A stretch of 64,000 bases of DNA from Paenibacillus odorifer (GCF_000758725.1 NZ_CP009428.1:1612001-1676000); one strand, 5' to 3'; counted from the first letter of the stretch, positions 52,944 through 62,301 are shown. A program made the numbers and translations. The notes: generated by a model from the sequence alone, not told the origin.

Positions 52944-53702
52944 ATGAACAAGTCCATTAAAGTGGTTGGGTTGGAAAAGTCCTACAGACAGCTTCAAGTT
53001 TTAAAGGGGGTGGATTTTGAAGTGGAGCAGGGCAGCGTTTTTGCCCTGCTTGGCTCCAATGGCGCAGGCAAGACCACCATTGTCAAAATCCTCACCACTT
53101 TGCTAAATCAAGATGGTGGGACTGCTGCAGTGAACGGATTCGATGTCGCCACAAAGCCTGATTATGTACGCCAGTCCATCAGCCTGACGGGTCAATTTGC
53201 CGCCGTGGATGAGATTCTGACCGGCCGGGAAAATCTGATCATGATTGCGAGGCTCCGCCATGAGAAGCATCCGCGTCAAGTTGCGGACGATCTGCTGGAA
53301 CGCTTCACTTTGACCGATGCCGCGGATCGCAAGGTATCCACTTATTCAGGCGGGATGCGCCGGAGATTAGATCTCGCGATGAGTCTTGTTGGAAAACCGC
53401 AGATTATTTTCCTCGACGAACCAACCACTGGACTTGATCCTGAGGCAAGGATTGATGTATGGAAGATGGTTAAGGAGCTTGCCGACGGCGGTACGACTGT
53501 CTTTTTGACGACGCAGTATTTGGAAGAGGCAGAGCAGCTTGCTGATCAAATCGCCATTCTACATGAAGGTAAAATTATTGCGAGCGGTACACTCGAAGAA
53601 CTAAAAAAGCGATTCCCGCCCGCAAAAGTTGAGTACATTGAAAAGCAGCCGACGCTGGAGGAGATATTCCTCGCAATCATCGGCAAAAAGGAGGGAAAGT
53701 AA
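52944..53702 (+). CDS. ABC-2 exporter ATP-binding protein (DrrA-like), 252 aa
   Basis: Walker A GSNGAGKTTIV at about 32-42, signature YSGGMRRRLDLAMSLVG, Walker B IIFLDEPTTGLDPEAR, switch His replaced by TTQYLEEAEQLADQI as in DrrA. Partner of the permease that follows. GAGGAGG precedes ATG 52944. Confidence 0.92.
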   Translation: MNKSIKVVGLEKSYRQLQVLKGVDFEVEQGSVFALLGSNGAGKTTIVKILTTLLNQDGGTAAVNGFDVATKPDYVRQSISLTGQFAAVDEILTGRENLIMIARLRHEKHPRQVADDLLERFTLTDAADRKVSTYSGGMRRRLDLAMSLVGKPQIIFLDEPTTGLDPEARIDVWKMVKELADGGTTVFLTTQYLEEAEQLADQIAILHEGKIIASGTLEELKKRFPPAKVEYIEKQPTLEEIFLAIIGKKEGK

Positions 53703-54473
53703 ATGGAAATGATTAAGAAGCACTTTTTCAGTGACATGAGTGTAATGCTTGGACGCTCTATGCGCCATATTCTCCGCAGTATGGATACCATCATCACGGT
53801 AACTATCATGCCAATTGCATTTATGCTGTTGTTTGTTTACGTGTTCGGTGGGGCCATCCAGGCGGGTACGGATAACTATGTGAATTATTTATTGCCCGGG
53901 ATCATACTGATCGCTATTGCAAGTGGTGTAACTTATACGGCTTACCGCCTGTTTAACGATGTGCAAAAAGGGATTTTTCAAAGATTCCATTCTATGCCGA
54001 TTGCACGTTCTACCATGCTGTGGGGACATGTGCTGACCTCCCTGATATCCAATGCGATTTCAGTTAGCGTCATCATTCTTGTTGCATTGATTATGGGGTT
54101 TCGTTCATCGGCAGGAGTGCTCTCATGGCTGGCGGTTGCTGGCATCCTCATATTGTTTACGCTGGCTCTAACTTGGGTCGCGGCAATTGCTGGACTATCC
54201 GCAAAATCGGTGGACGGCGCGACTGCTTTTTCCTATCCGATTATTTTCCTTCCTTTCATCAGCTCGGCCTTTGTGCCTACCGAATCGATGCCGCCAGTCG
54301 TTCGCGCCTTTGCTGAAAACCAGCCCGTTACATCTATAGTAGAGGCGGTTCGCTCCCTCCTGATGGGGCAGCCTGTCGGCAATGATATTTGGGGAGCCAT
54401 CATATGGTGCATAGCCATTCTAGTAGTTGCGTATTTATTAGCGATGCGGGTATACAAACATAAAGTTGTTTAA
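53703..54473 (+). CDS. ABC-2 exporter permease (DrrB-like), 256 aa
   Basis: Six membrane helices of the ABC-2 type, with the family stretch NYLLPGIILIAIASGVTYTA, then FQRFHSMPIARSTMLWGHVL, and FLPFISSAFVPTESMPPVVR with FAENQPVTSIVEAVRSLLMG. ATG follows the ATPase stop directly, with GGAGGG inside the end of that gene. It exports lipids, drugs or peptides; substrate unknown. Confidence 0.92.
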   Translation: MEMIKKHFFSDMSVMLGRSMRHILRSMDTIITVTIMPIAFMLLFVYVFGGAIQAGTDNYVNYLLPGIILIAIASGVTYTAYRLFNDVQKGIFQRFHSMPIARSTMLWGHVLTSLISNAISVSVIILVALIMGFRSSAGVLSWLAVAGILILFTLALTWVAAIAGLSAKSVDGATAFSYPIIFLPFISSAFVPTESMPPVVRAFAENQPVTSIVEAVRSLLMGQPVGNDIWGAIIWCIAILVVAYLLAMRVYKHKVV

Positions 54474-54499
54474 TTGCCAGATAACGTTACAGGATTTAG

Positions 54500-54532
54500 A
54501 AGCGACTTGTCTGCGGATGGGTTGCTTTTTTT
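54500..54532 (+). terminator. Terminator-like repeat, copy 4
   Basis: AAGCGACTTGTCTGCGGATG, then GGTTGCTTTTTTT: same family as at 5889, with a loop identical to that at 40992 except at its edge. It sits between the convergent permease and helicase genes. Confidence 0.8.
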
Positions 54533-54539
54533 CATTTCT

Positions 54540-56558
54540 CTACGTATCACTAAGCTGTATCCCTTTTTCTTTCACAAACTTCTCCAGAACCTTGAAATCC
54601 TCAGTAACCTTTTTAAAAGGTAAGGCTTCCAGTACCTGATCCCGGTAATCCTTTTTGGCGGCAATGGACAGGCGGGAATCAAGTATGCTGAGCACACCAA
54701 GGTCAGTTTCACTGCGGATCAGGCGCCCGGTTCCTTGTCTTAACCGAAGCAGCATGTCCGGTACAAAAACCTCCTTCAAGGGATTCTTTGCCATCGAAGT
54801 CTTATATTCATAGACAGGATCGGCAGGAACAGGGAAAGGCAGACGGAAAATGATTAACTGCGACAAATCGGAACCCTCGATATTCACACCTTCCCAGAAT
54901 ACACCGGTACTAAGTAGAACGCCTTTACTGCCCCGAAAGTCAGCGATCACCCCGTCCTGGGACGAGCCTTCCCTTTGAACATGTAATGCCCATGCAAGCT
55001 TCTCAGAGTTTAACTTCTTATGAATATACTTCATATCCTCTTTAGCTGAAAAAAGAACTAATGTCCGCCCGTCTGTTAAATTACAGAGCCTCATCATTTC
55101 CTTGTATGCCGCTTCAAGATAATCTTCCCGCCGCCGATGGTTATAGTAGGGGATGTCCTTGGCAATATACAGCATGGTGTGGTTGTCATAATCAAACGGT
55201 GAAGCTTGGCGCTCCATATAATCTCCCCTGTAACCGAGGGACTCAGTGAGATAAGCGTATTGTTCCTCCAGCGTTTCTCCGCTTTGACACATGGTTGCTG
55301 ACGTTAAAATAACTGAGGTTTTCCCGTTAAATAAGGTATATTTCAGAAACTGGCTTATCCCTTTAGGGCAGATACTAAGGGTACTCTCCCGCTGGGTATT
55401 ACTTGCCCAGATCAGATAGTTATCCTCTACTCCGGCGAGTACATCAAAGAGGTCGATAAGTCCGTTCATGGCTTCAAAAATATTGTCAATCTCCCGTTCA
55501 TGCCGTGAAGTTAAGACGGAAAGGCTGAGATTAAAATCTTTTAAAACCTGTGCCGCTCGTCTTAAGGGGATTCCTGTGATCTGCGATATTTTTATACGGT
55601 CATTGTCCTGCTTGGCTGTTTGCAGTAAGTCTGCCTCTACTTGTTTAAAAATATGGCCAACGCATCTTTTTATAAATTTAAATTGCGGCATAAGCTCCGT
55701 ATCGGCAGATTGCTTGAAGAGAATCTGTAAGGCGTCATCCAGAATACGGCAGGTTCCCCGGTAAGTAAATTCGAGCGTTCTTGCATCTCTAACCTTTGCT
55801 TCCAGATTATGCGCTTCATCAATTACGATCAGAGCCGGCCGTTCGGTGATTAACCCCTTCGTTCCTTCCTTTTTCTTGATTAAATCACGGATGAGCAGAT
55901 CCTGGTTTACGATAATAAAATCCATGTCGCTCGCGTTGGCATTAATTTTAGCTCTCATCTCATAAAACGTACATGTACTTTTATAATGGCAACGTTCAAA
56001 TTTGCAATCATTCACACAAACGTTAGACCATACAGCATCACTAACCCCGCCCTTAATATCTGCCCGCTCATCAATTTCATAATTCACAATCTGTTGAGCA
56101 AGCGCAGACAGAGGAGTGTTTGAATCATCCGCTTGGAACAGATCTGCTGCCCTATACCGGCAAGCATACTGCCCCATGCCTTTTCCAACTACCGAACGTA
56201 CCCTTGTAAATCCGAGACGACTTCCGATGAATCTCAGATCTTTATGTATTTGTTCTGAAAGTTGTATGGAGGATGTCGCAATAATAACCGGTTGCCTTGA
56301 GATTTGGTTAATAAGCAGGCTGGGAATGAGGTAGGCAAAGGACTTGCCGATACCGACTCCAGCTTCAATCATCGCGTTACGACCATTTATATAGGCATCA
56401 GCGATATCTAGAGACATATCCTGCTGGCCGATCCGCTCTTTAAGTCCAATCCTGGGGAATTTATCATACATTCGAAAGATAGCATTGACTAAAGAGGGCT
56501 CGATGTCCTTCTTTAGCTCCTGCTTCTGTAATTTATAGAGATCACTTAACCAGCTAAT
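54540..56558 (-). CDS. DinG-family ATP-dependent DNA helicase, about 643-672 aa
   Basis: Superfamily 2 XPD/DinG-like helicase. Walker A IEAGVGIGKSFAYLIP; an Fe-S cluster cysteine set in CRYRAADLF and CVNDCKFERCHYKSTC; motif II VIDEAHN; VILTSATMCQSG; TLVLFSAKEDMKYIHKKL; GVFWEGVNIEG; and the final LRQGTGRLIRSETDLGVLSI. No exonuclease domain. The first standard start is ATG 56471, but the frame is open and protein-like for 29 more codons (SWLSDLYKLQKQELKKDIEP, then SLVNAIFR) back to ATT 56558. That ATT follows AAAAGGGGC. I therefore place the start at the non-standard ATT with moderate trust. Confidence 0.85.
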   Translation of the reverse strand: MSWLSDLYKLQKQELKKDIEPSLVNAIFRMYDKFPRIGLKERIGQQDMSLDIADAYINGRNAMIEAGVGIGKSFAYLIPSLLINQISRQPVIIATSSIQLSEQIHKDLRFIGSRLGFTRVRSVVGKGMGQYACRYRAADLFQADDSNTPLSALAQQIVNYEIDERADIKGGVSDAVWSNVCVNDCKFERCHYKSTCTFYEMRAKINANASDMDFIIVNQDLLIRDLIKKKEGTKGLITERPALIVIDEAHNLEAKVRDARTLEFTYRGTCRILDDALQILFKQSADTELMPQFKFIKRCVGHIFKQVEADLLQTAKQDNDRIKISQITGIPLRRAAQVLKDFNLSLSVLTSRHEREIDNIFEAMNGLIDLFDVLAGVEDNYLIWASNTQRESTLSICPKGISQFLKYTLFNGKTSVILTSATMCQSGETLEEQYAYLTESLGYRGDYMERQASPFDYDNHTMLYIAKDIPYYNHRRREDYLEAAYKEMMRLCNLTDGRTLVLFSAKEDMKYIHKKLNSEKLAWALHVQREGSSQDGVIADFRGSKGVLLSTGVFWEGVNIEGSDLSQLIIFRLPFPVPADPVYEYKTSMAKNPLKEVFVPDMLLRLRQGTGRLIRSETDLGVLSILDSRLSIAAKKDYRDQVLEALPFKKVTEDFKVLEKFVKEKGIQLSDT

Positions 56559-56755
56559 GACGACCGCCCCTTTTCAAAATCAATGATCTTCCTAATTATA
56601 GTTTTTTTGGTGAGGTTGTAATTATCTTCGATGCTACTCTAACAGTCAAGTGTCAGAATATAATATAGTGATTAAAGCAAAGTGAATTACTGTGTTTTTG
56701 AAGCAGGAAAATATACACATATCTTGAATACAAACTACAAAGAAGGAGGATGAAA

Positions 56756-57937
56756 ATGTCATACAAAGAAAATGAATTGCGTTCGTCATTAACCTTAGCA
56801 GTTCCAATCATTTTAAACAGGCATTATCATTCTATGACTATGAAAAACATCGAATTCTCCTGGTTTGTAGAGGCGCATAAGGAATTGTTAGATTCATCAT
56901 TCAGTACGATATTAATGAGTATGGTAGAAGCCTTGTTTTTTGATTCTTTTGGTTACGATCAATACTTAAACCTGCTAGAAAAAGAGGGGGCTGAGCAAGG
57001 GGTTTATACTGCAGAAATATTCGGTGATCATTTTGATATTTTACTTGATATGAGCAAGGATTTAAATTTAACCGCTCAGAATATTATGTTTAAGATCATT
57101 GAAGAGTTTGTAGATGATTCCGCGATCCGATTGTTTTTTTATAATCGTTTAATGGAATGCAACTGGACCCGTTTTACTGGCTTTGCACAAGGTTATTTGT
57201 CTAATAAAAATCAACAGATTGACAATTTACATGAACAAAAAATTGCTGTTATGGGACAAATGGCAGCAGGAATGGCGCATGAAATAAGAAATCCGCTAGC
57301 TTCGATTAAAGGTTTTGCTCAGCTTGTAAATATCAGGCTAAATGAGCCGGAGATCAAAGCGGATGAATTGCGTGCATATCTGGATATCACCATCAAAGAG
57401 ATTGATGCTCTGAATGGATTAGTAACGGACTTTCTAATACTGGCTCGAAAAGGTGACAGTACAAAAAATAACGGCGTAGTATTTAACGTTATGGAGGTTA
57501 TACATAGAGTTAATAACATTGTGAATCAACTCATACTTAGTGATGATATTATACTTTCAGTAGAGTGCTCTTTAGAAAAAGTACTAACGTTTGGAAGCGC
57601 CTCTCAGCTAGAGCAGGTAATTCTTAATATTTTGAAAAATAGTATCGATTCCTTCACAGCTTTTAGAGGCAGAATAGATATTTCTGTTACCACAGCTGCT
57701 GAGACAAACGAAATTATTCTACTCTTTAAAGACAATGGAGAAGGAATTCCACAGGATAAATTAAAACGGATATTTGACCCTTTCTTTACTACCAAGCAAA
57801 AAGGGACAGGGATTGGATTATCGATTTGTAAACAATTAATTGAAATGTATGGGGGGCATATTAAGGTAGATTCAGAGGTTCAGGTTGGAACTAGCGTGAA
57901 GGTTATTTTGCCTTGGGTTTATGATTATCATATTTGA
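56756..57937 (+). CDS. Soluble orphan histidine kinase (sporulation-kinase-like), 393 aa
   Basis: The N-terminal about 160 residues are helical with no membrane span, perhaps a sensor of the RsbR-N/globin-like sort. HisKA follows with AHEIRNPLASIKGFAQLVN, then the HATPase with N-box LEQVILNILKNSIDS, G1 DNGEGIP, F-box FDPFFTTK and G2 GTGIGLSI. No response regulator is adjacent. In Bacillaceae, soluble orphan kinases of this architecture feed the Spo0F phosphorelay, a reasonable but unproven role here. ATG 56756 is chosen 6-7 nt after GGAGG; ATG 56750 touches that site. Confidence 0.88.
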   Translation: MSYKENELRSSLTLAVPIILNRHYHSMTMKNIEFSWFVEAHKELLDSSFSTILMSMVEALFFDSFGYDQYLNLLEKEGAEQGVYTAEIFGDHFDILLDMSKDLNLTAQNIMFKIIEEFVDDSAIRLFFYNRLMECNWTRFTGFAQGYLSNKNQQIDNLHEQKIAVMGQMAAGMAHEIRNPLASIKGFAQLVNIRLNEPEIKADELRAYLDITIKEIDALNGLVTDFLILARKGDSTKNNGVVFNVMEVIHRVNNIVNQLILSDDIILSVECSLEKVLTFGSASQLEQVILNILKNSIDSFTAFRGRIDISVTTAAETNEIILLFKDNGEGIPQDKLKRIFDPFFTTKQKGTGIGLSICKQLIEMYGGHIKVDSEVQVGTSVKVILPWVYDYHI

Positions 57938-57963
57938 GATGCTGCTGCATCTAAGGAATGAAG

Positions 57964-57996
57964 GAGCGACTTGCCAACTGGGAAGTTGCTTTTTTT
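57964..57996 (+). terminator. Terminator-like repeat, copy 5
   Basis: GAGCGACTTGCCAACTGGGA, then AGTTGCTTTTTTT, after the histidine kinase gene. Its loop is of the TTGCCAA type shared with the copy at 12845. Confidence 0.8.
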
Positions 57997-58119
57997 GTTA
58001 TAGTTCTACAAAAAATCAGGATGTGCGTAAGATCACAAAGCAATTATTGGATACGTTTATACTCAATATATCAATTAAATTTGAAATATAAATTACATAA
58101 GTAATTGGAGGTTACTGGC

Positions 58120-58566
58120 ATGGATCAATTTACTTTTACAGATATGAAAAAAATAAAGAGAAAAAATTTAGGTAATGTCGTACCTTTAGAGCTTTTCAGA
58201 ACGATTAGACTGATTGGTTTATATCAAGCGTTACCCATGAATGGTAAGGGTACAACGTTGACTATAGGAAGAAAAATTGGGGAAGAATTTGGTGTTACCT
58301 CGGTTAATGAACTATTCGAGTTATTCGAAGAATTGAAGATAGGGATTCCTATAATAACCCATGAAGATGACAAGGGGATGACGATTGCAGTACACGATTG
58401 TTTCTGCGAAGGGTTACCTATTATGGAAGGAAAAATGGTTTGTGACCTGGAGGGGGCCATTATTGAAGGAGCACTTACTAAAATTCGTGGAAAGCGGGTT
58501 TCCGTCCGGGAAATAAAATGTAATGTTAATGGGGATGAATATTGCGAATATCTCGTCAAATATTAA
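58120..58566 (+). CDS. V4R (4-vinyl reductase) domain protein, about 148 aa
   Basis: The C-terminal V4R pattern is visible: TLTIGRKIGEEFGV, then VHDCFCEGLPIMEGKMVCDL, EGAIIEGALTKIRGKRVSVR and CNVNGDEYCEYLVKY. V4R domains bind small molecules or metals with conserved Cys/His and are often sensory. There is no fused output domain here. ATG 58120 has TTGGAGGT upstream. It lies 180 bp after the orphan kinase gene, separated by a terminator, so any functional link is speculative. Confidence 0.75.
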   Translation: MDQFTFTDMKKIKRKNLGNVVPLELFRTIRLIGLYQALPMNGKGTTLTIGRKIGEEFGVTSVNELFELFEELKIGIPIITHEDDKGMTIAVHDCFCEGLPIMEGKMVCDLEGAIIEGALTKIRGKRVSVREIKCNVNGDEYCEYLVKY

Positions 58567-58586
58567 ATTCATATATAAATGCGAGT

Positions 58587-58621
58587 AAGCGACCTTTCGA
58601 TTTTAAAAGGTCGTTTTTTTT
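58587..58621 (+). terminator. Terminator of the V4R gene
   Basis: GCGACCTTT / AAAAGGTCGTTTTTTTT hairpin. Its outer sequence resembles the terminator-like repeat family but the loop differs. Confidence 0.75.
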
Positions 58622-58715
58622 ATGAAGAAGTTGTGATGGAATTAACATTCATTTAACATGCCTCTTATGCTGAAATGATATAACAGTTACAAATAGGTGA
58701 AAAGGTGGCTGTTAG

Positions 58716-59975
58716 ATGAAACTTAGCAAAGAGGAAAAATCATGGATTTTATATGACTGTGGGAATTCGGCCTATTCGATGGCGGTTACAACTGCTTTAT
58801 TGCCTATTGTATTTGGCATGTTTTCAAATGTTAACAGCAGCATGGATTTAGGGTACTTTAATTCCATTGCGAGTATTCTAGTGGCTATCCTTAGTCCGAT
58901 TTTAGGCACGATCGCAGATTACAAAGATAAGAAAAAGCGCTTTTTCTTATTTTTCTCTTTGATAGGTGTGCTGGCTACGGCTTCGTTGGCATTCGTTGCA
59001 CCTGCGAGCGGGCAGTGGCAGTTATTGATTGTGTTTTATATCCTGTCTGTTATAGGTTTTGCCGGAGCCAATATTTTTTATGACTCTTTTCTTGTGGATA
59101 TAACCACTGATGAAAGGATGGATAAGGTATCCACAAAAGGTTTTGCTTATGGATATATCGCCAGTGTCATTCCATTTGGCATCAGCCTACTATTGATTCT
59201 GTTTATGGGGATGGAGAAGTCGATCGGTTATCAGATTGGGTTTATCATTACTGCCCTTTGGTGGGGGCTGTTGACCATACCCATGATCAGAGATGTGAAG
59301 CAGAGATATTATATTGAGCCTGAACCAAGACCTGTAATCAACAGTTTTAAAAGACTGGGAGACACCTTTAGGAATGTTAGACAGCATAAAGTTGTATTTG
59401 TTTTCTTAATTGCGTACTTTCTTTATATTGATGGGGTAGATACGATTATTAAAATGGTGGTGCCCTATGCCACATCGGTTCTGGGTGCGGATGCTTTTGA
59501 CACCTTTACCTTACTGGGGATATTATTAGTTATCCAGATCATCGCTTTTCCTTGTGCAATCCTGTATGGTAATCTCGCCAAAAAATACTCCGCCAGGACT
59601 TTGATAATCGTGGGGATTGTTACATATATCATTTCCTGCATCGCGGCTTTTTTTATCACTTCAGTGTGGCATATATTTATTTTAGGTGCGCTAATTGGTT
59701 CCGCTCAGGGAGGCATTCAGGCGCTCAGCAGGTCTTATTATGCGAAGATCATTCCAAAGGAGAATTCCAATGAATTCTTTGGTTTTTACAATATTTTTGG
59801 CAAGTTCGCGGCCATTGTTGGTCCTGCTGTAATGTCTTTAACAACAACCTTAACAGGTAATGCTAAATTTAGTATTTTAGCGATTATCCCACTTTTTATT
59901 ATTGGATTATTCGTATTTATAACTTTACCTAAAGAGCAGCCTGAACATGACGAACCTAAGGGGCTTATTCTATGA
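58716..59975 (+). CDS. MFS transporter (Atg22/UMF1-like), 419 aa
   Basis: Twelve membrane helices. The opening WILYDCGNSAYSMAVTTALL and the stretch LSPILGTIADYKDKKKRFFL are diagnostic for the UMF1/Atg22-like MFS group, as is GGIQALSRSYYAKIIPKENS. Relatives are amino-acid or nutrient exporters. The stop overlaps the next gene's start (ATGA), so it is coupled to the phosphodiesterase. Confidence 0.9.
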   Translation: MKLSKEEKSWILYDCGNSAYSMAVTTALLPIVFGMFSNVNSSMDLGYFNSIASILVAILSPILGTIADYKDKKKRFFLFFSLIGVLATASLAFVAPASGQWQLLIVFYILSVIGFAGANIFYDSFLVDITTDERMDKVSTKGFAYGYIASVIPFGISLLLILFMGMEKSIGYQIGFIITALWWGLLTIPMIRDVKQRYYIEPEPRPVINSFKRLGDTFRNVRQHKVVFVFLIAYFLYIDGVDTIIKMVVPYATSVLGADAFDTFTLLGILLVIQIIAFPCAILYGNLAKKYSARTLIIVGIVTYIISCIAAFFITSVWHIFILGALIGSAQGGIQALSRSYYAKIIPKENSNEFFGFYNIFGKFAAIVGPAVMSLTTTLTGNAKFSILAIIPLFIIGLFVFITLPKEQPEHDEPKGLIL

Positions 59976-61276
59976 AGTCAATTAAAGCACAAACGGCTAT
60001 GGCCAAGCATTTGATCGTCATCTCTTACGATGCCTTTTCAGAAGACCACTGGGCATTGGCCAGCCGGCTTCCAAACTTAGCGGAATTAATTAAAAACGGA
60101 GCCCATAGCCATAAATTGAAAAGTGTGTATCCGACACTCACATATGTAGTGCACACGACCATAGCAACCGGTGTATATCCGGATAAGCATGGCATCCACC
60201 ACAACAATCCGTTTCAGCCCTTTATTAAGGAAGAGGAGCAAAATTGGTTCTGGTTTAGAAATGCGATCAAGGTGCCAACGATTTACGATGTTGCGCGCGA
60301 GCATAAGATGAGCACAGCCGGAATCCTATGGCCAGTATCGGGTAAATCCTCCATCCAATACAATATACCTGAAATCAGAGCCATCAAAAACGAAAATCAG
60401 GCACTGAAGATATTAAAAAGCGGAAGCCCCTTATACTGCGTGGATATGGAGCTGAAATATGGCCGGATCCGCCAAGGGATTGAGCAGCCCTATCTGGATG
60501 ACTTCACGACCAAATGTGCTATAGACACGATTAAGCGCAAAAAACCTAATCTTCTAATGATGCATCTGATCGATCTGGATGATGCCAAACATGCTTATGG
60601 AACTGACAGTGACGAAGTGAAGCAGGTAATCACACGTATGGATAAAAGGTTAGGCGATATTATGCAGGCAGTGGATGAAGCGGGGATAAAGGATGATACG
60701 ATTTTTTTAATTTTGGGGGACCATGGCCAGTTTAATGTTAGGTACAAGGTGCATTTGAACAACCTTTTGCAGGAAAAAGGCCTGATCTATGAAGAGAACG
60801 GCGAAATGAAGTGGAGAGCTTACCTACAGTGTGGGGGTGGAGCGGCTTACTTGCATATCCGGCAGGGTGATGAAGAAGCTGAGCAAATAGCATTAGCTGT
60901 TATTGGAGATCATATGAGAGATGAATCCTCAGGTATAGAGAAATTGTATGCTAGAGATGAACTGGATTATTTTCATGTGGGCCAAACCACAAAGTATATG
61001 CTTGAGGCTAAGAGAGGTTATTGTTTCGACGAAAGTATGAATGAACCAACGATTGTTGATTTGGACAAACAAGGCGTTAAATTTGCCACGCATGGCTATT
61101 CTCCTGATAAAGACGGCTATAGATGCAACTTGGTTGTCTCTGGGGAAAAGATTAGAAATGGGCATCCTATAGGGGACATCGAAATGGTAGATATAGCCCC
61201 CACGATGGCAAAGATTTTAGGGATTGATTTTAATCCAGGTGACGGAAGACCTTTAGAGGAAATTTTTATGGACTAA
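59972..61276 (+). CDS. Alkaline-phosphatase-superfamily phosphodiesterase (NPP-like), 434 aa
   Basis: Type I phosphodiesterase/nucleotide pyrophosphatase fold. Metal-binding Asp in IVISYDAFSED, nucleophile Thr in SVYPTLTYVVHTT, HGIHHNNPF, then Asp/His ligands in LIDLDDAKHAYG, LGDHGQFNV and THGYSPDKDG. No signal peptide, so the enzyme seems cytoplasmic, unusual for this class. An internal ATG at 59999 (MAKHLIVISYDA) is an alternative start. Translational coupling to an exporter suggests processing of a phosphodiester or phosphonate-like metabolite that is then exported or taken up. Confidence 0.85.
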   Translation: MKSIKAQTAMAKHLIVISYDAFSEDHWALASRLPNLAELIKNGAHSHKLKSVYPTLTYVVHTTIATGVYPDKHGIHHNNPFQPFIKEEEQNWFWFRNAIKVPTIYDVAREHKMSTAGILWPVSGKSSIQYNIPEIRAIKNENQALKILKSGSPLYCVDMELKYGRIRQGIEQPYLDDFTTKCAIDTIKRKKPNLLMMHLIDLDDAKHAYGTDSDEVKQVITRMDKRLGDIMQAVDEAGIKDDTIFLILGDHGQFNVRYKVHLNNLLQEKGLIYEENGEMKWRAYLQCGGGAAYLHIRQGDEEAEQIALAVIGDHMRDESSGIEKLYARDELDYFHVGQTTKYMLEAKRGYCFDESMNEPTIVDLDKQGVKFATHGYSPDKDGYRCNLVVSGEKIRNGHPIGDIEMVDIAPTMAKILGIDFNPGDGRPLEEIFMD

Positions 61277-61304
61277 ATTAAGCAATGTGAAACGGAGAAA
61301 TTCA

Positions 61305-62177
61305 ATGATTGAAACGCGAAAACAGAAATCAAATAAACTCAAGATATTCTCAAAAGTATTCATGATTATTATTGGGGCGCTAATAGCTGCCTATGGTCTA
61401 GAATCTGTATTGATACCCAACAATGTCTCAGATGGAGGTGTCACAGGTCTAAGCATCGTTGGCTCTGAACTGTTTGGCTTACCGCTAGGGCTGCTAATTG
61501 GCATAATTAATATCCCTTTTGTGTGGCTAGGATATAAGCAAATTGGTAAAAGCTTTGCTCTTTATTCCGTTATCGGTATTGCTTCACTGGCTATTGGCAC
61601 TAGTCTTATGCATCATGTACCGACGATTATAGAAGGTGATACCTTATTAATTACCGTTGTTGGCGGGATTATTATCGGTTTTGGTATGGGGTTAGCCTTA
61701 CGTAATGGTGGAGCATTAGATGGGATAGATATGTTAGCTGTCTTACTTTCACGAAAATTACCTTTTGGGACCAGTGATTTAATCTTATTTCTAAACATGT
61801 TTGTATTTATTGTTGTTTCAACAGTATTTGGCCTACAAGGGGCTATTCTATCAGCACTTGCTTATTTTATTGCTTCTAAGGTCATTCATATTATTGAAGA
61901 AGGTTTGAGTGGCTCTAAAACGTTTAAAATCATCACTATTCAACCGGAAATCATGGTCGAGACTATTCGTGACCGATTGGGTCGTGGAGCAACTTATACA
62001 GATGCTTATGGCGGCTACTCAAATGAACAATTCAAAGAAATCACTTGTGTCATTAACCGTCTGGAAGAAAGTAAAATAAAAGATATTATTCGTGAAATTG
62101 ACCCGAATGCTTTTGTAGTAGTCTACGATGTTGCAGAAGTTAAGGGCGGCAGTTTCAAAAAGAAAAATATTCACTAA
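61305..62177 (+). CDS. YitT-family membrane protein (DUF161 + DUF2179), about 290 aa
   Basis: Five to six membrane helices with the YitT motifs IPNNVSDGGVTGLSIVGSEL and GFGMGLALRNGGALDGIDML, followed by a cytoplasmic DUF2179 domain (ITIQPEIMVETIRDRLGRGA, YSNEQFKEITCVINRLE). Function of the family is not established. ATG 61305 follows ACGGAG; the in-frame GTG 61287 precedes that site. It lies 28 bp after the phosphodiesterase gene and is probably co-transcribed. Confidence 0.88.
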   Translation: MIETRKQKSNKLKIFSKVFMIIIGALIAAYGLESVLIPNNVSDGGVTGLSIVGSELFGLPLGLLIGIINIPFVWLGYKQIGKSFALYSVIGIASLAIGTSLMHHVPTIIEGDTLLITVVGGIIIGFGMGLALRNGGALDGIDMLAVLLSRKLPFGTSDLILFLNMFVFIVVSTVFGLQGAILSALAYFIASKVIHIIEEGLSGSKTFKIITIQPEIMVETIRDRLGRGATYTDAYGGYSNEQFKEITCVINRLEESKIKDIIREIDPNAFVVVYDVAEVKGGSFKKKNIH

Positions 62178-62188
62178 TGACTATAAAT

Positions 62189-62232
62189 CGCGTTGGAGAG
62201 AAGCTAATTATGCTCTTGCCAGCGCGTTTTTT
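62189..62232 (+). terminator. Terminator of the MFS/phosphodiesterase/YitT unit
   Basis: CGCGTTGG (62189-62196) / CCAGCGCG (62219-62226) followed by TTTTTT. Confidence 0.8.
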
Positions 62233-62277
62233 GTTTTCTTTGAAGGAGAGGAAAGGCTTGGTATAGATTTAATATAA

Positions 62278-62301
62278 TTAAAGTCGGAATACCTACTTTA
62301 A
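62278..62301 (+). promoter_or_regulatory. Inverted repeat upstream of the nucleotidyltransferase gene
   Basis: Perfect arms TTAAAGT / ACTTTAA with a 10-nt spacer just upstream of a TACAAT -10-like box. Possible operator. Confidence 0.35.
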
